Source: Eutreptiella sp. 'Long Island Sound 2002'
Lineage: Eukaryota; Euglenozoa; Euglenophyceae; Eutreptiales; Eutreptiaceae
Length of the DNA stretch: 64,000 nucleotides
Assembly: GCA_964036045.1 (NCBI GenBank)
Contig: OZ038379.1
Span: forward strand, 119,661,206 to 119,725,205
Reading direction: 5' to 3'
Made by a program: the position numbers and the translations under genes. Of this stretch, positions 34,250 through 46,200 are shown piece after piece (position 1 is the first letter of the stretch; the number at the start of each line of letters is the position of its first letter). Under the pieces are notes generated by a model that searched no databases, was not told where the DNA came from, and saw only the letters and a program-made list of their open reading frames with translations.

Positions 34250-35748
34250 TTAGTGGACTTCTGGGTCATGCAGGGCATGGTAATGGATGAAATGCATGTG
34301 TTCCCTGGCGCCGGGGTCGATGAGTTGTTCCGTGTGTGTCAACAGGAGGTGTTTGCGGTGTACCATTTGGGCCGCTGCTCTGCGGAATGCTTCTAGCTTG
34401 AGGTGCGCTGCTGCCTCTGTCGGGTTTACGGTGTATTTGGTGAGGTGTCGGTGTAGGGCCTGTGTTGCCTCCCCTCTCATAGTGGCTTCCTTGAACAGCG
34501 GACCGCTGAAGATGTGTTTGGTGGCCTGGTGTGCGCGGCCGTTGGTTGGCCAGCCTTCGTGTTGCTGTAGGGTTCCTGCCGGGGACCAGCCCACTAGCTT
34601 GTCCCTGCCCGTATGGAGGGGGCACATCTTGAAGTGTTGCCAGTCCTCCGGGGTGGTGTGGTCGCACGGGCAGCGGGTGTGTTCTTCCGGGACGTGGATG
34701 TGCTTGCGGGCGAGCCATCAGGCGACCCTGGTGAGGAGTGGTAGTTGCTTTCTGAGGAGCTGGATGCGTCGTTTCTGGAGGTGGGCTGGGACGTTCGCTG
34801 GGCGTAGTGCCGAGTGGTAGAGGGGGAGTGTCAGTTTCTCCTGGAGTTCTTGGATGTGCGCTCGGCTGTCTGTGTTGCCGAGCACGCGGTCGAGATGTTG
34901 GATGGGGTTGGGGTAATGGTATGATCTGTCGTGTGAGGTATAGGCGGCGTCCTCCGGTACCCAGTCCGGGGTCCGATGGGGTTCCCGTTTGGGGGGTATG
35001 TGTTGGAGGTGTGTGTGGTCTTGGCCGAGGCTTGGCACCTGGAGGGTCGGCAGGTGCGTTGTGCGCTATTGTACTGACTGGATGTCGACCTTACCTTTTC
35101 CGTATTGGTGCCTGTGGGATTCTTGTTTCACGATGTGAAGTTGGACGTAGGGCGGAAGGCTGCGGAGGGCTTTCCAGAGTAGCAGTGCTTGGGTGCTGAG
35201 GCTCGTCGCGGTGGCTTTGCGGAGTGGTGGTCTTGCTATGCCGAGGAGTAGGTGTGTGTCGACAGTGGCGTCCACTACGAGCCAGACCCGGACAACGTGC
35301 GGGAGGTGGGCGGGTAGGTGGGTCGCAATTTCGGTGATGGGGCCGGCCATGGCCCCCAGTTCCCCGTGGGAGGAGGTCCCGTAGGTGGTGTGGCCTGTGT
35401 GGCGGTCCATGTGGTAGTGTTCCCCGGTGTGGGTCAGTTGCAGGGTGGCCCCCCCGGTGATGGGCGTGAGGGCGCATTTGCCTGAGGCGTCGGTGAAGAA
35501 GAGTAGGTCCGCCGGTTATGGTTGTGGGAGGCAGCATGGGTTCATGGGCAGGTAGGCGTATATGGCGAGGACCGTGGTGAGGTGGGTCCCCGGGGTGGTG
35601 GGCTGCAGGATGGGGATGGCGTACACCCCTATTTCTTTGGAGATGATGTGTTTCGCTCCGGGGGACATTGCTATGAGTCCCTGTTCTGGCTGTCCTTGTG
35701 TGAGGTAGGAGTAGATGTAGTGGAGGATGCAGGCGGTGTCCGGGTTAA
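34250..35748 (-). pseudogene. Element B ORF2 C-terminal part: RNase H and zinc motif
   Basis: The frame runs without a shift from 35,748 to 34,250 but has three stops: TAA 35,516-35,518, TAG 35,066-35,068 and TGA 34,718-34,720. RNase H residues are well kept: FFTDASG directly after the TAA, SSHGELGAM with the catalytic Glu, LVVDATVD and IVKQESHRHQYGKGKVD. The zinc motif CPCDHTTPEDWQHFKMCP lies near 34,640-34,675. All three stops can be explained by single C-to-T changes on the coding strand (CAA, CAG, CGA). The block before it (35,749-36,390) is duplicated at 39,371-40,012. Confidence 0.8.
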
Positions 35749-36390
35749 GGTCGCGGCATTTGAGGCTTGCTGTTCGGTGTTTCCGTGTGTGGCAGGAGTG
35801 GTGGAGCGGATAGTAGGGGTGCTCGTGCTTGCCTGTTCTGTCTGGTTCGTACATGCTGTAACGAATCGCGATTCCTGCTGGGTCGGGGCGGGGCCAGGTG
35901 GGCGTTTTGGTGAACAGCCATTGGGGTTTGTGGTCGGAGTCCCACGCCACCGTGGGGTTCACATCGGCGCGGTGGAACCATGGGGCTACCCATGCGTAGG
36001 CTTGTGGTGGTAGGTGGGCTGTGGGGTGGGTGTGGTGGTGTGTTTTGAGGTGCAATACGAGCCATGGTGTGGTGGGTGCTTCGGGGTCACGAGCCCAACA
36101 TGTGCGTGGCATTCTCTGGGAGTCCTGGGGGACCTTCAGCAGGTCTCGGCCGGTCATGTGGTGCTTCGGTATGCGCCATTTTGCCCCCTGGTTAATGACG
36201 GTGGTCTGCGTGCGTTTGGCTTCGTTCGGGGCCAGTAGTAGGGTTAGCGGTGGGACCCAAACCGTCACCGGGGGGCCGGGTTCGTGTTCCGAGCCGTTTG
36301 GTGCGTAGGGTGGTGTCGCTGCGATGGGACAGGGGTGCTGCTTCTCGAAGTCCCGGTAGGCTGCCTTCGTCTCTTTGCTTCTCGGCAGAG
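35749..36390. repeat. 642-bp direct duplication, copy 1
   Basis: This block equals 39,371-40,012 except for about three single-base differences. It codes (minus strand) for part of ORF2 between RT and RNase H, including TLPRSKETKAAYRDFEKQHP and WVAPWFHRADVNPTVAWD. It flanks the 36,391-39,370 insert, like an extremely long target-site duplication. Confidence 0.95.
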
Positions 36391-39370
36391 GTAGGTAGGT
36401 AGGTGCACTCGGTCGTGGAGAGGCGCCCCATGGTTCCCCCTGGCGTCGCCCCTGTGACGAACAGGAAGAGGCTCCGCGCGTGAAGAGGGGAGGCGGCTTA
36501 CATCCCGCTAGACCTGACTGTTGGCCCCCAACAAAGCGGCCCCGGGCTACACCGGGAGGGCTGATCGCCGCCAGCGTGACGTGCTTGTCTCGCCGGGAGG
36601 GTGGGCCCCCGTGCTTGCGCACGTCCCCTCCTTTGGGCGGAACCCTAGGGGTTCACCGGACTTCCTGGCGTATCCCGTTCCCAAGGCATGCATGCATGTT
36701 CTTGGTACTAGGGTTCCGAGGCGCTTGGGTGTCGCACGCTCCGCCTCGAGTCCCAAAGCAGCGCAGGCCTTAGGATGCAGGCTTACCCCCGGGCTCCGGA
36801 TCTCGTTTGGCCGGGTCACCTGCATGGCACGGGCTGCCTCAGTGCCCGGGCTGTGGGCACTGGGTTTCCTACTGTTGGCTTGCGTTTGTGGTTGGGTCCG
36901 GGTTGCGGTTGGTCGTGGGTTTTGTTTGCCCCTGCCCGTTGTGGCTGGGGTCTTGGGTGGGTGTGTTTGGGCTCGGTTTGTGGTGTTGTCCCTCTTTTGC
37001 CGGCTGTTTGTGGTGTTCGTGGTTGGGCCTTGGTGTCGGCCTGCTTTCGGGACCTGTGTGGTTTCGTGCGCGTTTCCCTTGCCCCCGCCGTTTCCGGTTC
37101 CGGTGTGCGGTGTGGGCGTGCGTGCTGGGCCCGGGTCTCGGCTGTGCCCCGCCCTTGTTGGCTTGGTTGTCGGGTTGTGTTTTTTGCGCTTTTTTGTTTT
37201 TTTTTTTTTTTCTCCCGTTGCTGGGTGTCCTTGTCCTGGGCCTTGTGGTCTCTCCCCCCGTCTCCTTTCTTTCGGGCTGGGCTGCTTGCTTCTTTTTTTT
37301 TTTTTTTCTGCTTGTTTTGGTGCCCCTTTTCCCGCTGGGCCGCTGTTCCTGGCTTGGTGTTGCCGGTTTTGGCTGGGTGGTCCCCCTGCGCCTGTTTGGG
37401 GGTCCTGTCTTCGGTGCCTTCTGGGTGGGGGGTTTGGCCCCCTTGTGTGTTTTTGGCGGGCGGTGTGGTGGCTGTGGGCTGTTTCGCGCAGCCCCCGCCC
37501 CCCCCTTTTTGTTTTTTTTTTTTTTTTTTTTTTGGGGGGGGGGATGGGGGGGGGCCGCCTGGCTGTTCCTCCCTTTGCCTTCCCTCGGCTGGCGCTTGCT
37601 CTGTGGCTGGTGTGTGGTGTGGTTGGTCCCTCGCCACTCCTGGCGGAGGTTCCCGTGTGCTACTCCCCGCCACTCCTGGCTGGGTTTCGCTGCCGGTGGT
37701 GGTGGGCGGTCCCCGCCACTCCTGGCTGGGGTCTGCCGGCGGCGGTGGTGTGTGGTGTGTGGCGTTGGTGTGTTGGTGGGGTTGTGGCTGTTGTGTGGTG
37801 TGGTTGGTCCCTCGCCACTCCTGGCGGAGGTTCCTATGTGCTACTCCCCGCCACTCCTGGCTGGGTTTCGCTGCCGCTGGTGGTGGGCGGTCCCCGCCGA
37901 TCCTGGCTGGGGTCTTGCGGCGGTGGTGTGTGGTGTGTGGTGTGTGGCGGTGGTGTGTTGGTGGGGTTGCGGCTGGTGTGTGGTGTGGTTGGTCCCTCGC
38001 CACTCCTGGCGGAGGTTCCTGTGTGCTACTCCCCGCCACTCCTGGCTGGGTTTCGCTGCCGCTGGTGGTGGGCGGTCCCCGCCACTCCTGGCTGGGGTCC
38101 GCTTGCGGCGGTGGTGTGTGGTGTGTGGCGGTGGTGTGTTGTTGGGGTTGTGGCTGTTGTGTGGTGTGGTTGGTCCCTCGCCACTCCTGGCGGAGGTTCC
38201 TGTGTGCTACTCCCCGCCACTCCTGGCTGGGTTTCGCTGCCGCTGGTGGTGGGCGGTCCCCGCCACTCCTGGCTGGGGTCTTGCGGCGGTGGTGTGTGGT
38301 GTGTGGTGTGTGGCGGTGGTGTGTTGGTGGGGTTGTGGCTGGTGTGTGGTGTGGTTGGTCCCTCGCCACTCCTGGCGGAGGTTCCTGTGTGCTACTCCCC
38401 GCCACTCCTGGCTGGGTTTCGCTGCCGCTGGTGGTGGGCGGTCCCCGCCACTCCTGGCTGGGGTCTTGCGGCGGTGGTGTGTGGTGTGTGGTGTGTGGCG
38501 GTGGTGTGTTGGTGGGGTTGTGGCTGGTGTGTGGTGTGGTTGGTCCCTCGCCACTCCTGGCGGAGGTTCCTGTGTGCTACTCCCCGCCACTCCTGGCTGG
38601 GTTTCGCTGCCGCTGGTGGTGGGCGGTCCCCGCCACTCCTGGCTGGGGTCCGCTGGCGGCGTCGGTGTGTGGTGTGTGGCGGTGGTGTGTTGTTGGGGTT
38701 GTGGCTGGTGTGTGGTGTGGTTGGTCCCTCGCCACTCCTGGCGGAGGTCCCTGTGTGCTACTCCCCGCCACTCCTGGCTGGGTTTCGCTGCCGCTGGTGG
38801 TGGGCGGTCCCCGCCACTCCTGGCTGGGGACCGTTGGCGGCGGGGGTGTGTGGTGTGTGGTGTGTTGTTGGGGTCCCTCGCCACTCCTGGCGGAGGTTCC
38901 TGTGTGCTACTCCCCGCCACTCCTGGCTGGGTTTCGCTGCCGCTGGTGGTGGGCGGTCCCCGCCACTCCTGGCTGGGGTCCGCTGGCGGCGGTGGTGTGC
39001 GTGCTTTGCTTGGCTGGGTTGGGCTGCTTTGTCTTTCTGCTTTGCTTGGCCCCCTCCGGGTTGGGGTTGCCCCTCTCTCTTTCGCTGCTGTTGCCGTTCC
39101 TCGTTGGCTGGGGTTTGCGGTGTGTGGGTTGGCTGTTGCCTGGCACCTGTTCGTGTGCCCTGGTTCGTTGCGTGTTGTGCGTGCTCTCCGGGTTTGTGGC
39201 ACCCGGCGGCCGTCGCTGCTTGGCACCTGTCCGTGTGCCTTGGTTGTGGCCGGCGGCGTGCCTCTCTGGCGTGCCTCGTGGCCCCGCGTGGTGCGCCGCG
39301 CCTCGTCCGGTCCGGTCGCTCTCGGTGCTCCGGTCGGCTTTCCCGACGCCGTGGTGCCTTTCCCCACCCC
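36391..39370. mobile_element. 2,980-bp repeat-rich insert in element B
   Basis: The insert lies between the 642-bp duplicates and disrupts ORF2. On the minus strand it begins GGGGTGGGGAAAGGCACC and ends with a short CTAC repeat (CACCTACCTACCTAC), reminiscent of the simple-repeat tail of some non-LTR insertions. It contains G/T-rich sequence, T runs of 16-25 (near 37,200, 37,290 and 37,510), a G10 run and the 183-bp array. No protein domain is found; long frames in all readings reflect composition. It may be a non-autonomous relative of the large elements. Confidence 0.5.
37600..39000. repeat. 183-bp tandem array with three hairpins per unit
   Basis: Eight units start with GGTCCCTCGCCACTCCTGGC near 37,624, 37,806, 37,990, 38,171, 38,358, 38,543, 38,725 and 38,872 (spacing 181-187 bp, the last interval 147). 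Each unit has one CTCGCCACTCCTGGCGGAG and two CCCGCCACTCCTGGCTGGG hairpins, the latter pair separated by TTTCGCTGCCG and GGTGGTGGGCGG, then a variable GT-rich spacer. Long open frames across it are composition artefacts. Confidence 0.95.
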
Positions 39371-40012
39371 GGTCGCGGCATTTGAGGCTTGCTGTTCGGT
39401 GTTTCCGTGTGTGGCAGGAGTGGTGGAGCGGATAGTAGGGGTGCTCGTGCTTGCCTGTTCTGTCTGGTTCGTACATGCTGTAACGGATCGCGATTCCTGC
39501 TGGGTCGGGGCGGGGCCAGGTGGGCGTTTTGGTGAACAGCCATTGGGGTTTGTGGTCGGAGTCCCACGCCACCGTGGGGTTCACATCGGCGCGGTGGAAC
39601 CATGGGGCTACCCATGCGTAGGCTTGTGGTGGTAGGTGGGCTGTGGGGTGGGTGTGGTGGTGTGTTTTGAGGTGCAATACGAGCCATGGTGTGGTTGGTG
39701 CTTCGGGGTCACGAGCCCAACATGTGCGTGGCATTCTCTGGGAGTCCTGGGGGACCTTCAGCAGGTCTCGGCCGGTCATGTGGTGCTTCGGTATGCGCCA
39801 TTTTGCCCCCTGGTTAATGACGGTGGTCTGCGTGCGTTTGGCTTCGTTCGGGGCCAGTAGTAGGGTTAGCGGTGGGACCCAAACCGTCACCGGGGGGCCG
39901 GGTTCGTGTTCCGAGCCGTTTGGTGCGTAGGGTGGTGTCGCTGCGATGGGACAGGGGTGCTGCTTTTCGAAGTCCCGGTAGGCTGCCTTCGTCTCTTTGC
40001 TTCTCGGCAGAG
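39371..40012. repeat. 642-bp direct duplication, copy 2
   Basis: Near-identical to 35,749-36,390 at an offset of exactly 3,622 bp. This copy is joined to the upstream part of ORF2 on its high-coordinate side. Confidence 0.95.
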
Positions 40013-43000
40013 TGTGCCCCGCTGCTCGTGCCGTCTGTATGAGGTACTGGTGGAAGAGGCGGTATTGAGGCCATTCAGAAAGTTGTAGGAAGGGGGTGTG
40101 GTGTGCCCCGCTGCAGTGAAGGACTCGCATTGGGAGAAGGTGACGTATACTACGCTGAGGGAGGCCCCGACGAAGTCTATGGTGTTGATGGTGCCTTTGG
40201 GGTGATGGTGGAGGTCCCCGCAGAGGACCGCCAGGGGTCCTTCCTCCGGGCATGTGTGGTTGGTGAGTATGGCGTGGTGCGGGGCAGGGGAGGGAAGCTG
40301 CAGGTGGTTCCAAAGGCGCGTGTTCATGTTGGTGGGCATGCCGGTCTGGTGGAGTATCCAGTGTGGGCATGTGTTGCGGGCCCTTTGTGCGGCTTGGAGG
40401 CGGATTGTGGCGACTTCGCAAACTTCCGGTGAGTGGTTGTGGGTCATGCGGTGAAGAAGGAGGGCGCTGTGTCTGGTGTAGGCCCCTTTCACCTCGTCCC
40501 CTATGGCGTCTCCATAGTGGGGCCATGCCGCCCGGATGGCGCGAGCTGGTATGGAGGTGGGCCAGCCCCCGTGTGCTGCCCATGCCTTGGTGACGGCGCG
40601 TGTGGCTGGCTGGAGGGCGGTGGTGGGGTGTGTCAGGTGGAGTGCCTGGAAGCCTATGGAGGCGTTCAGGACCCCGGTGAGGTAGTACACCAGGCTCTGG
40701 TGGGATGGGGGGAGGGCCTTGGTGGCCGGGGACGCATATCTGGGGAGATGGGCCAGGTGTGACTGCAATTTCGGAGGGAGGGTGGTATCCTGAGGGTTGG
40801 CGGTCTGGATCACCCCCAGGTGGGTGGTGGTTTCCACCACTTGCATGGGGGGCCCTTGTGGCCCTAGGGTGGGGGCTGTGGCAGACCCCTTGATCATGGC
40901 CACCGACGTTCTTGGGTGGACGATGAGGTTGTTGCAGGAGAGGTAGGAGATGGTCACGTCCAGTAAGTCGTTGGTTTGCTCGGTGGCTGTTGGTCCGGTG
41001 TCGGGGATGGCGGGTTCGTGTGGGGTGTGTGCGACCGTCAGGTTGGTGTCGTCCGCGAAGCCCACCAGGGGGGAGAGGAGGGGGTAGGGTGCGTAGGCCG
41101 GGTAATCCTGTTCAATTGTGAGGGCCAGGGGGAGCGTCACGAGGACGTACAGGAAGGGGCCTTCTGCTCTTCCTTGGGAGACCCCGCTGCCTGGCTCCGG
41201 GAAGGGGCTGAGGGCTGCTCCGTTGCGGACTGCGTATTTGCGGGTGCGGATGTAGTCGAAGGCGAAGTTGTAGAAGGGGAGGCCCATGAGTTTCCACACC
41301 GCCTCCAAAGGGAGCCAAGGGTGTTCGGGAAGGCTCCCTTGACGTCGAGCGAGGCGATGACGAGCTCTACCGGGTCCATGTCGGCCATGGTGTCCTGGAG
41401 GAAGATGGCCTCGTGTGGGACCGGCCCGGGATGGCCCCCCAGAGGCAGGCTGGTATGTGGGGATCCGGGTGGGGGCGGATGGGGCGCAGGAGGATGGTCC
41501 AGAAGATTTGGACCTCCGTGACTGCACAGATTATGGGGCGCCAGTTGTACGGGTTGGCCCAGTCCCCCTTTTTGTAGAGGGGGCAGACAACGTTTGCCCA
41601 GTCTGGTGGCAGGGGGGTTTGCCCTGTGACGATGTCCCGGAGGCGGTGGGCGAGGATGCGGAGGAGGTGGGCTGGCAGGTGGTAGTATGCCTCCGCAGGG
41701 AGGCCGTCGTAGACTGGGGTTTTGTGTTGCTGGAGACTGTGGATGGCTCTCCGGACTTCGTGGATCGTCAAGGGGCGCTTTTTTAGTTGCCTCCTCTGGG
41801 CGTGGTTGAAGACCTGAGGGAGGCGTTCAACTTTGTCCTGGGCGTCCGTGTCCAATGTGTCTTGGGTGGATGTGTGTTGATGGAGGAAGCTGTCTTGGGT
41901 GGCTTGGAGCACGGTGGCTGGGTTGTTGGTGAGGAAGACGTCCTCCTGCCTGCCCGTGGTGATGGTGCGGTGGCCGGTGTCGGTCATGGCGTCGTTGAGG
42001 TGGCGGATGGCCTTGTAGCGGAGTTCATGTTGCACATACCATTCGTGCTCTTGGGCGATGCGCTGTTGCCTGTGGATGTGCCACTGTTGCAGGTCTGCCC
42101 TGTAGCGGGATATCTGCGTCCTGCAGTGGTGGATGTGGTGGCGGTTTTCCGGGATGTCGGTGTGGAGGAGGATCGCCAGTTGTTGGTTTGCATGCCAGAG
42201 GTCATGGAGCATGTCCCCCAGGGCCCTGGGCGGCCAGTCGTCCTCAGCGTGGGGGTGCTGCTCGAAACCGCAGGAAACGGCGGCTGTGCGCATGGCTGTG
42301 AGTAGGTCGGTGGTGTCCGGTTGGTTGCGCCGGGCGCGGTCTATGGCCCGGTGATATTGGGACCAGGCTTGTTTGTCGTGCAGTGGGGGCATTTACAGGG
42401 GGGGTCGTAGGCCTTGGTCCGCATTCTCTGGGGGGCTGGGGGGGAAGTTGGGGATGGTGAGGCGGATATGCAGGGGGCTATGGCCCGTGGGTCTCAGCGG
42501 GAGGGGCCCGTATCGGGCCTCTGCCAGGATGATGGTGGTGGGGTTGCCATAGCATACGTCGATGCGGGAGGGGGCGGCCTCCGTTTGGTGGGGGAAGTGG
42601 GATGGTTGGCCTTCGAGGTTGGCCGTCAGGTCAACGAGCCCCAGCATTTCGATGGTGTCGCGCACTGCATGGTCCTGGAGTGTGGCCAGCCCTCCTCGGT
42701 CCGCTGGGGTGGGTGCGGCGTTCATGTCGCCGATTATGATGGTAGGGGCGAGCATTGCACTCCGGCGGTACGCTTCGGCCAGGGCTTGGAGGAAGGGTTC
42801 TGTGGCGTCACCGAAGGGGACGTGGGGGTTGATGATGTTGAGTTGCCATCCGTCCCCGATGACCTCGTAGACGCTCAGTTTCCCTGGGATGCTGAGGTGG
42901 TGGACGAGGTGGACGTGGATGCCGGCTGGGGCATATATGAAGCTCCCCTTGTGCCAGTAGCTTTTGTACGCTCTCTCGTCCGGGGTATATATGGGGGTGG

Positions 43001-43214
43001 TTTCTGGAGGGTCGTCGCGTTGTAGGCCTTGTTCCTGGAAGGTGAGGAGGTGGGGAACCCACTCCGCCCCCTGTGCCATCAGGAGCTCCTGGAGGGCAGC
43101 TGTGGCGTCCTTGGAGTATGTGATGGCCGCGTGGTTGAGGTCGAGAAGGTTGACGGTGGCCTCGGTCGGGGCGGGCCGGGGCTGTGGAGGCTTGCGCCCT
43201 GGGCCCTTGCCCCG
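39371..43214 (-). pseudogene. Element B ORF2 N-terminal part: AP-endonuclease and RT
   Basis: The endonuclease lies at about 43,160-42,396: GDMNAAP near 42,730, PSRIDVCYGNP near 42,565 and GHSPL near 42,480. An in-frame TAA (42,393-42,395) separates it from RT, which shows PVYDGLPAEAYY near 41,690, SLDVKGAF near 41,350, GVSQGRAEGPF near 41,175 and FADDT near 41,050. The connection then follows, with ASIGFQALHL and AWAAHGGWPTS. Frameshifts: a missing base near 41,425, another near 41,325, and an indel in a C5 run near 40,092. Residues at the active sites are intact, so the damage is to reading frame only. The protein lines up with element A over its full length. Confidence 0.8.
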
Positions 43215-43217
43215 TCA
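43168..43217 (-). promoter_or_regulatory. Putative UGA-C readthrough site with stem-loop (element B)
   Basis: On the minus strand TGA (43,217-43,215) is followed by C, GGGGC (43,213-43,209), AA, GGGCC (43,206-43,202), a 24-base loop, GGCCC (43,177-43,173) and GCCCC (43,172-43,168). The stem halves, the bulge position and the base after the stop match those at 18,178-18,209, while the loop differs in length. The TGA is in the frame of the endonuclease. Downstream residues RGKG...PAPTEA are similar to those after the stop in element A, and the first in-frame ATG is only at 43,079. Confidence 0.6.
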
Positions 43218-46200
43218 GGGAGGGGGATTGGGGACCGGGGATTTTTTTCCTGGTGGTGGGAGCTTGGGTAGGCGCGGCGGGGGGAGGTCCTGGCTCCACC
43301 CAGGGGGGAGTTTTCCGGTGTATTTGGTGCCTCTGTGGGCCTTGGTGGGCGGAGGTGAGGAGCTGGATGGGATGGGCGCAGTTGAGCTCCAAGGTGTGGC
43401 CTTCTGGCGGGTCTGGGGCGCTGTTGCCTTGGTCTAGCTCTTTTTGGCGGTGCCAGGTGACCCGGATTTGCACCTCATTGTTGGGGCCCAGTTCTCGGAG
43501 GCGGTACAGGATTGTGCCCTCACACCAGATTCAGTCGCCCGTGTGGTCGTTGCCGAAAGGCTGATGGACCTTCGGGCCTTTTTTGAATTCTGGGTACGCT
43601 TCGGGTTGGGGCGGTGCCGGTGGCCGGAGGGAGGATGATGAGGATGCTTCGTCTGGGTGGGGCGGTGGTGGTGGTGGGAGGGAGGATGATGAGGGTGCTT
43701 GGTCCGGGTTGGCCAGGAGGGTCAGGGGGGCTGCGGGGGGTTGGGAGGTTGTTGCCCTGCCATCTTTTCTGGCTTGCTGGGGGCTGGGGGCGGCTGCGCC
43801 TCTTTTGAGCCTCGCTCGCTTTGGTGGGACTGGAGGTGGTGGGGCCGGGGGGGCGTGGGGTTGGAAGAAGGGGTGCGTAGCCTGCTGGCCCAGGTCCCTT
43901 AGCTGGGGTTCTGTCGGCGTTTGCATGGTCGCTTTCGCGTGGCTGCGCGTGAAGTCGGCGAGCTTGCGTACGGTCTCCGGGGGGTCTGTGGGCCATGGCA
44001 GTGCAACCGGGCTGTTGTTGAAAGGGTGGTGGAGGTGGTAGTTCCTCATGGCCTTGGCCTGCTTGACCGGGGCCCCCTTGGGTTCTGGTTTGTCTGGACC
44101 GCTGGGGGATCCTTGAGCTCAGTAGAGTGCCGTGTGGAGGGCTTCCCACAAGGCGCCTTCGCGGCCTGTGAGGGTGGTGGCTTGGAGGAGTCGCTGCCGG
44201 CCTCGTGAAGGGTCTTCCGGGTCTACTTCTGGGGTGTAGGCCTGGGCCACCATGTGGACTCCGTGTGCCCAGTGGAGGACCCACCATTGGGCGTCCGCTT
44301 TGAGGTTGTGGACGGCGGGTTGTTGGGGGGGCGTGTCCAGGGTGTCCCCCGATGCGATGGCTAGTTCTATCCTGGAAGGTTGGAGGTGTGGGGCGGCCCT
44401 GCGGCTTAGGAGTTGATTGAACTGGAAGGGGGAGACGGGATCTTTCGGGCCTTGCAGTGGTGGGGGCATTGCTGGGATGGCAGTGGGGTCGCAGTGGTCC
44501 TCGTGGGCGGCCAGGGTGTATAGGGCGGCGGTGATGATGTGGTGGGCGTGCCCCTCCAGGACGATGTGGCGCTCCGTGCCGAAGTCCTTTGGTAGGTGGG
44601 CTGTGGGATGGACGGTGATGTGGGCCAGAGTGCGTTGGTGGCCCCTTCTCCCCCGTCTGGCGCCTGCGACAGTTTGTCCCCTGGGATGTGTTGGTGTTGG
44701 TGTTTTGGTGGGGGCGGTCTAAGCGCGAGGGACTCTACCCGGTGCAGGGGGATGGCGTGTTCCCTGGACCTGTTGGGCAGGAGGTATATGCCTGGGTCCC
44801 CTGGTACGGTGCCCAGGTACATGTTGCCCCTGATGGTGGGGGCTGGGTGCGGTTGGCGCAGGGGGGAGGTGCACAGAGTGGAGCAGGGCGGGTCATGGTG
44901 CTCACATCGCGGGTGGTTCATGCCGTATGGGCTGATGTGTACGGCAAAGGGTCCGACGGCGGGCTGTAGTTTGTGGGGTTGGATGTTGTTGAGGCGCGCC
45001 ACTGCCCGTGTGTGGGAGCGCCTTTCGCTGATCCACACGGCGTCTGCCCGTGATGCCGCCGGGTTCATGCAGTCCGTGATGATGCCTGTGATTGGGCGGT
45101 TGTGGGTGGCATCGGATACTCTGGCGGGGTAGGCGCTGTTCTGGGGGATGGTGTAATGGGCGTGAAGGGTGCGAGCCTTGCGCCTTCCGTCGTGTCGGTG
45201 CTGGGCCTCTTGGGTGGGAGTGTGTACGCCTGTGTTTTTGGGCTTCTTGTTGGGGCGGTCTGCCGTGTGGAAGGGGGTGGGCCAGGAGGGGGCATGATGG
45301 AGGGTGGGGTGTGGAAGAGTCCCGCCTGTAGTCCACGTGAAAAGAGTGGTCGCGGCGGTCCCCTCTGCCTGTATGGTGTATCGCTCGTCGTCTCGGCGAT
45401 GGGTGACGAGGATGTTGGGGGCCGTCAGCTGATACACCTGTGTGGTGTGGGGGAGGTGGCGGGTGACGGTGATCTTGGCGGCTTGGTTCTTGCGGGTGGT
45501 GGTGTGGGGGATGATGTAGTTGGTCGCCCATTCCACTTTGGGGGCGTACCCCACTGTGTCCCGCTTGAGTGGGGGCTGGAGTTGTTTTGGCGATGGGGGC
45601 TTTTCTTGGGCTTTCGCGTGGGGCGCCACTTTGGTTCCGACCAGGTATTGCGGGCTCGGGGTTTACGGGGCCCCTACCTGGGTGGCTGCCGCTGCTGCGA
45701 CCTGGAGGAGGGCGGTGGTGTTGGTGTCTAGGGGGGGGGGGCCTGGTTGGGGGGTGAGAGTGTCGTGGTCTTGATATGCCCACCAAATGGTGTAGCCTCG
45801 TTGGGTGTTGCGGTGCGGGGTTTGGGTCTGGGCTTGCTTGATGGACAGCGCGGTCCTGATGTCCTCCGCTGCTTGTGGGCTTATGGGTGTGGTGTACGCC
45901 CATACCCCTGGGGTGTGTATGCCGCGTGGTGCTTGGCCTACTCCTCGCATCGGGTCGAGGGTGTGGTGGGTGCGTGTTAGACCTAGGTGTTCCTGCAGGA
46001 GGTCCCCACCGATGTCGTCCCACCTTTGTTGCCAGGTGTGTGAGTGGTCGTTGGGGGCGGGGTAGGTTATGACGATAGCTTGCCATGGAATGGGGCCGGG
46101 CTGCACCGTCATAGGTGCCGATGATATTTTTGGGGGTATGTGGACGGCGTGGTTCGGGGCTGCTGTTATGGGGTTCGCCTTCTGTTGGTGTGACGGCGGC

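Noticed and set aside
36521-39635. Plus-strand frames of nearly 950 codons across the 183-bp array
   Set aside because: All three frames and the opposite strand are open because of GT-rich composition; they cross into the antisense of ORF2.
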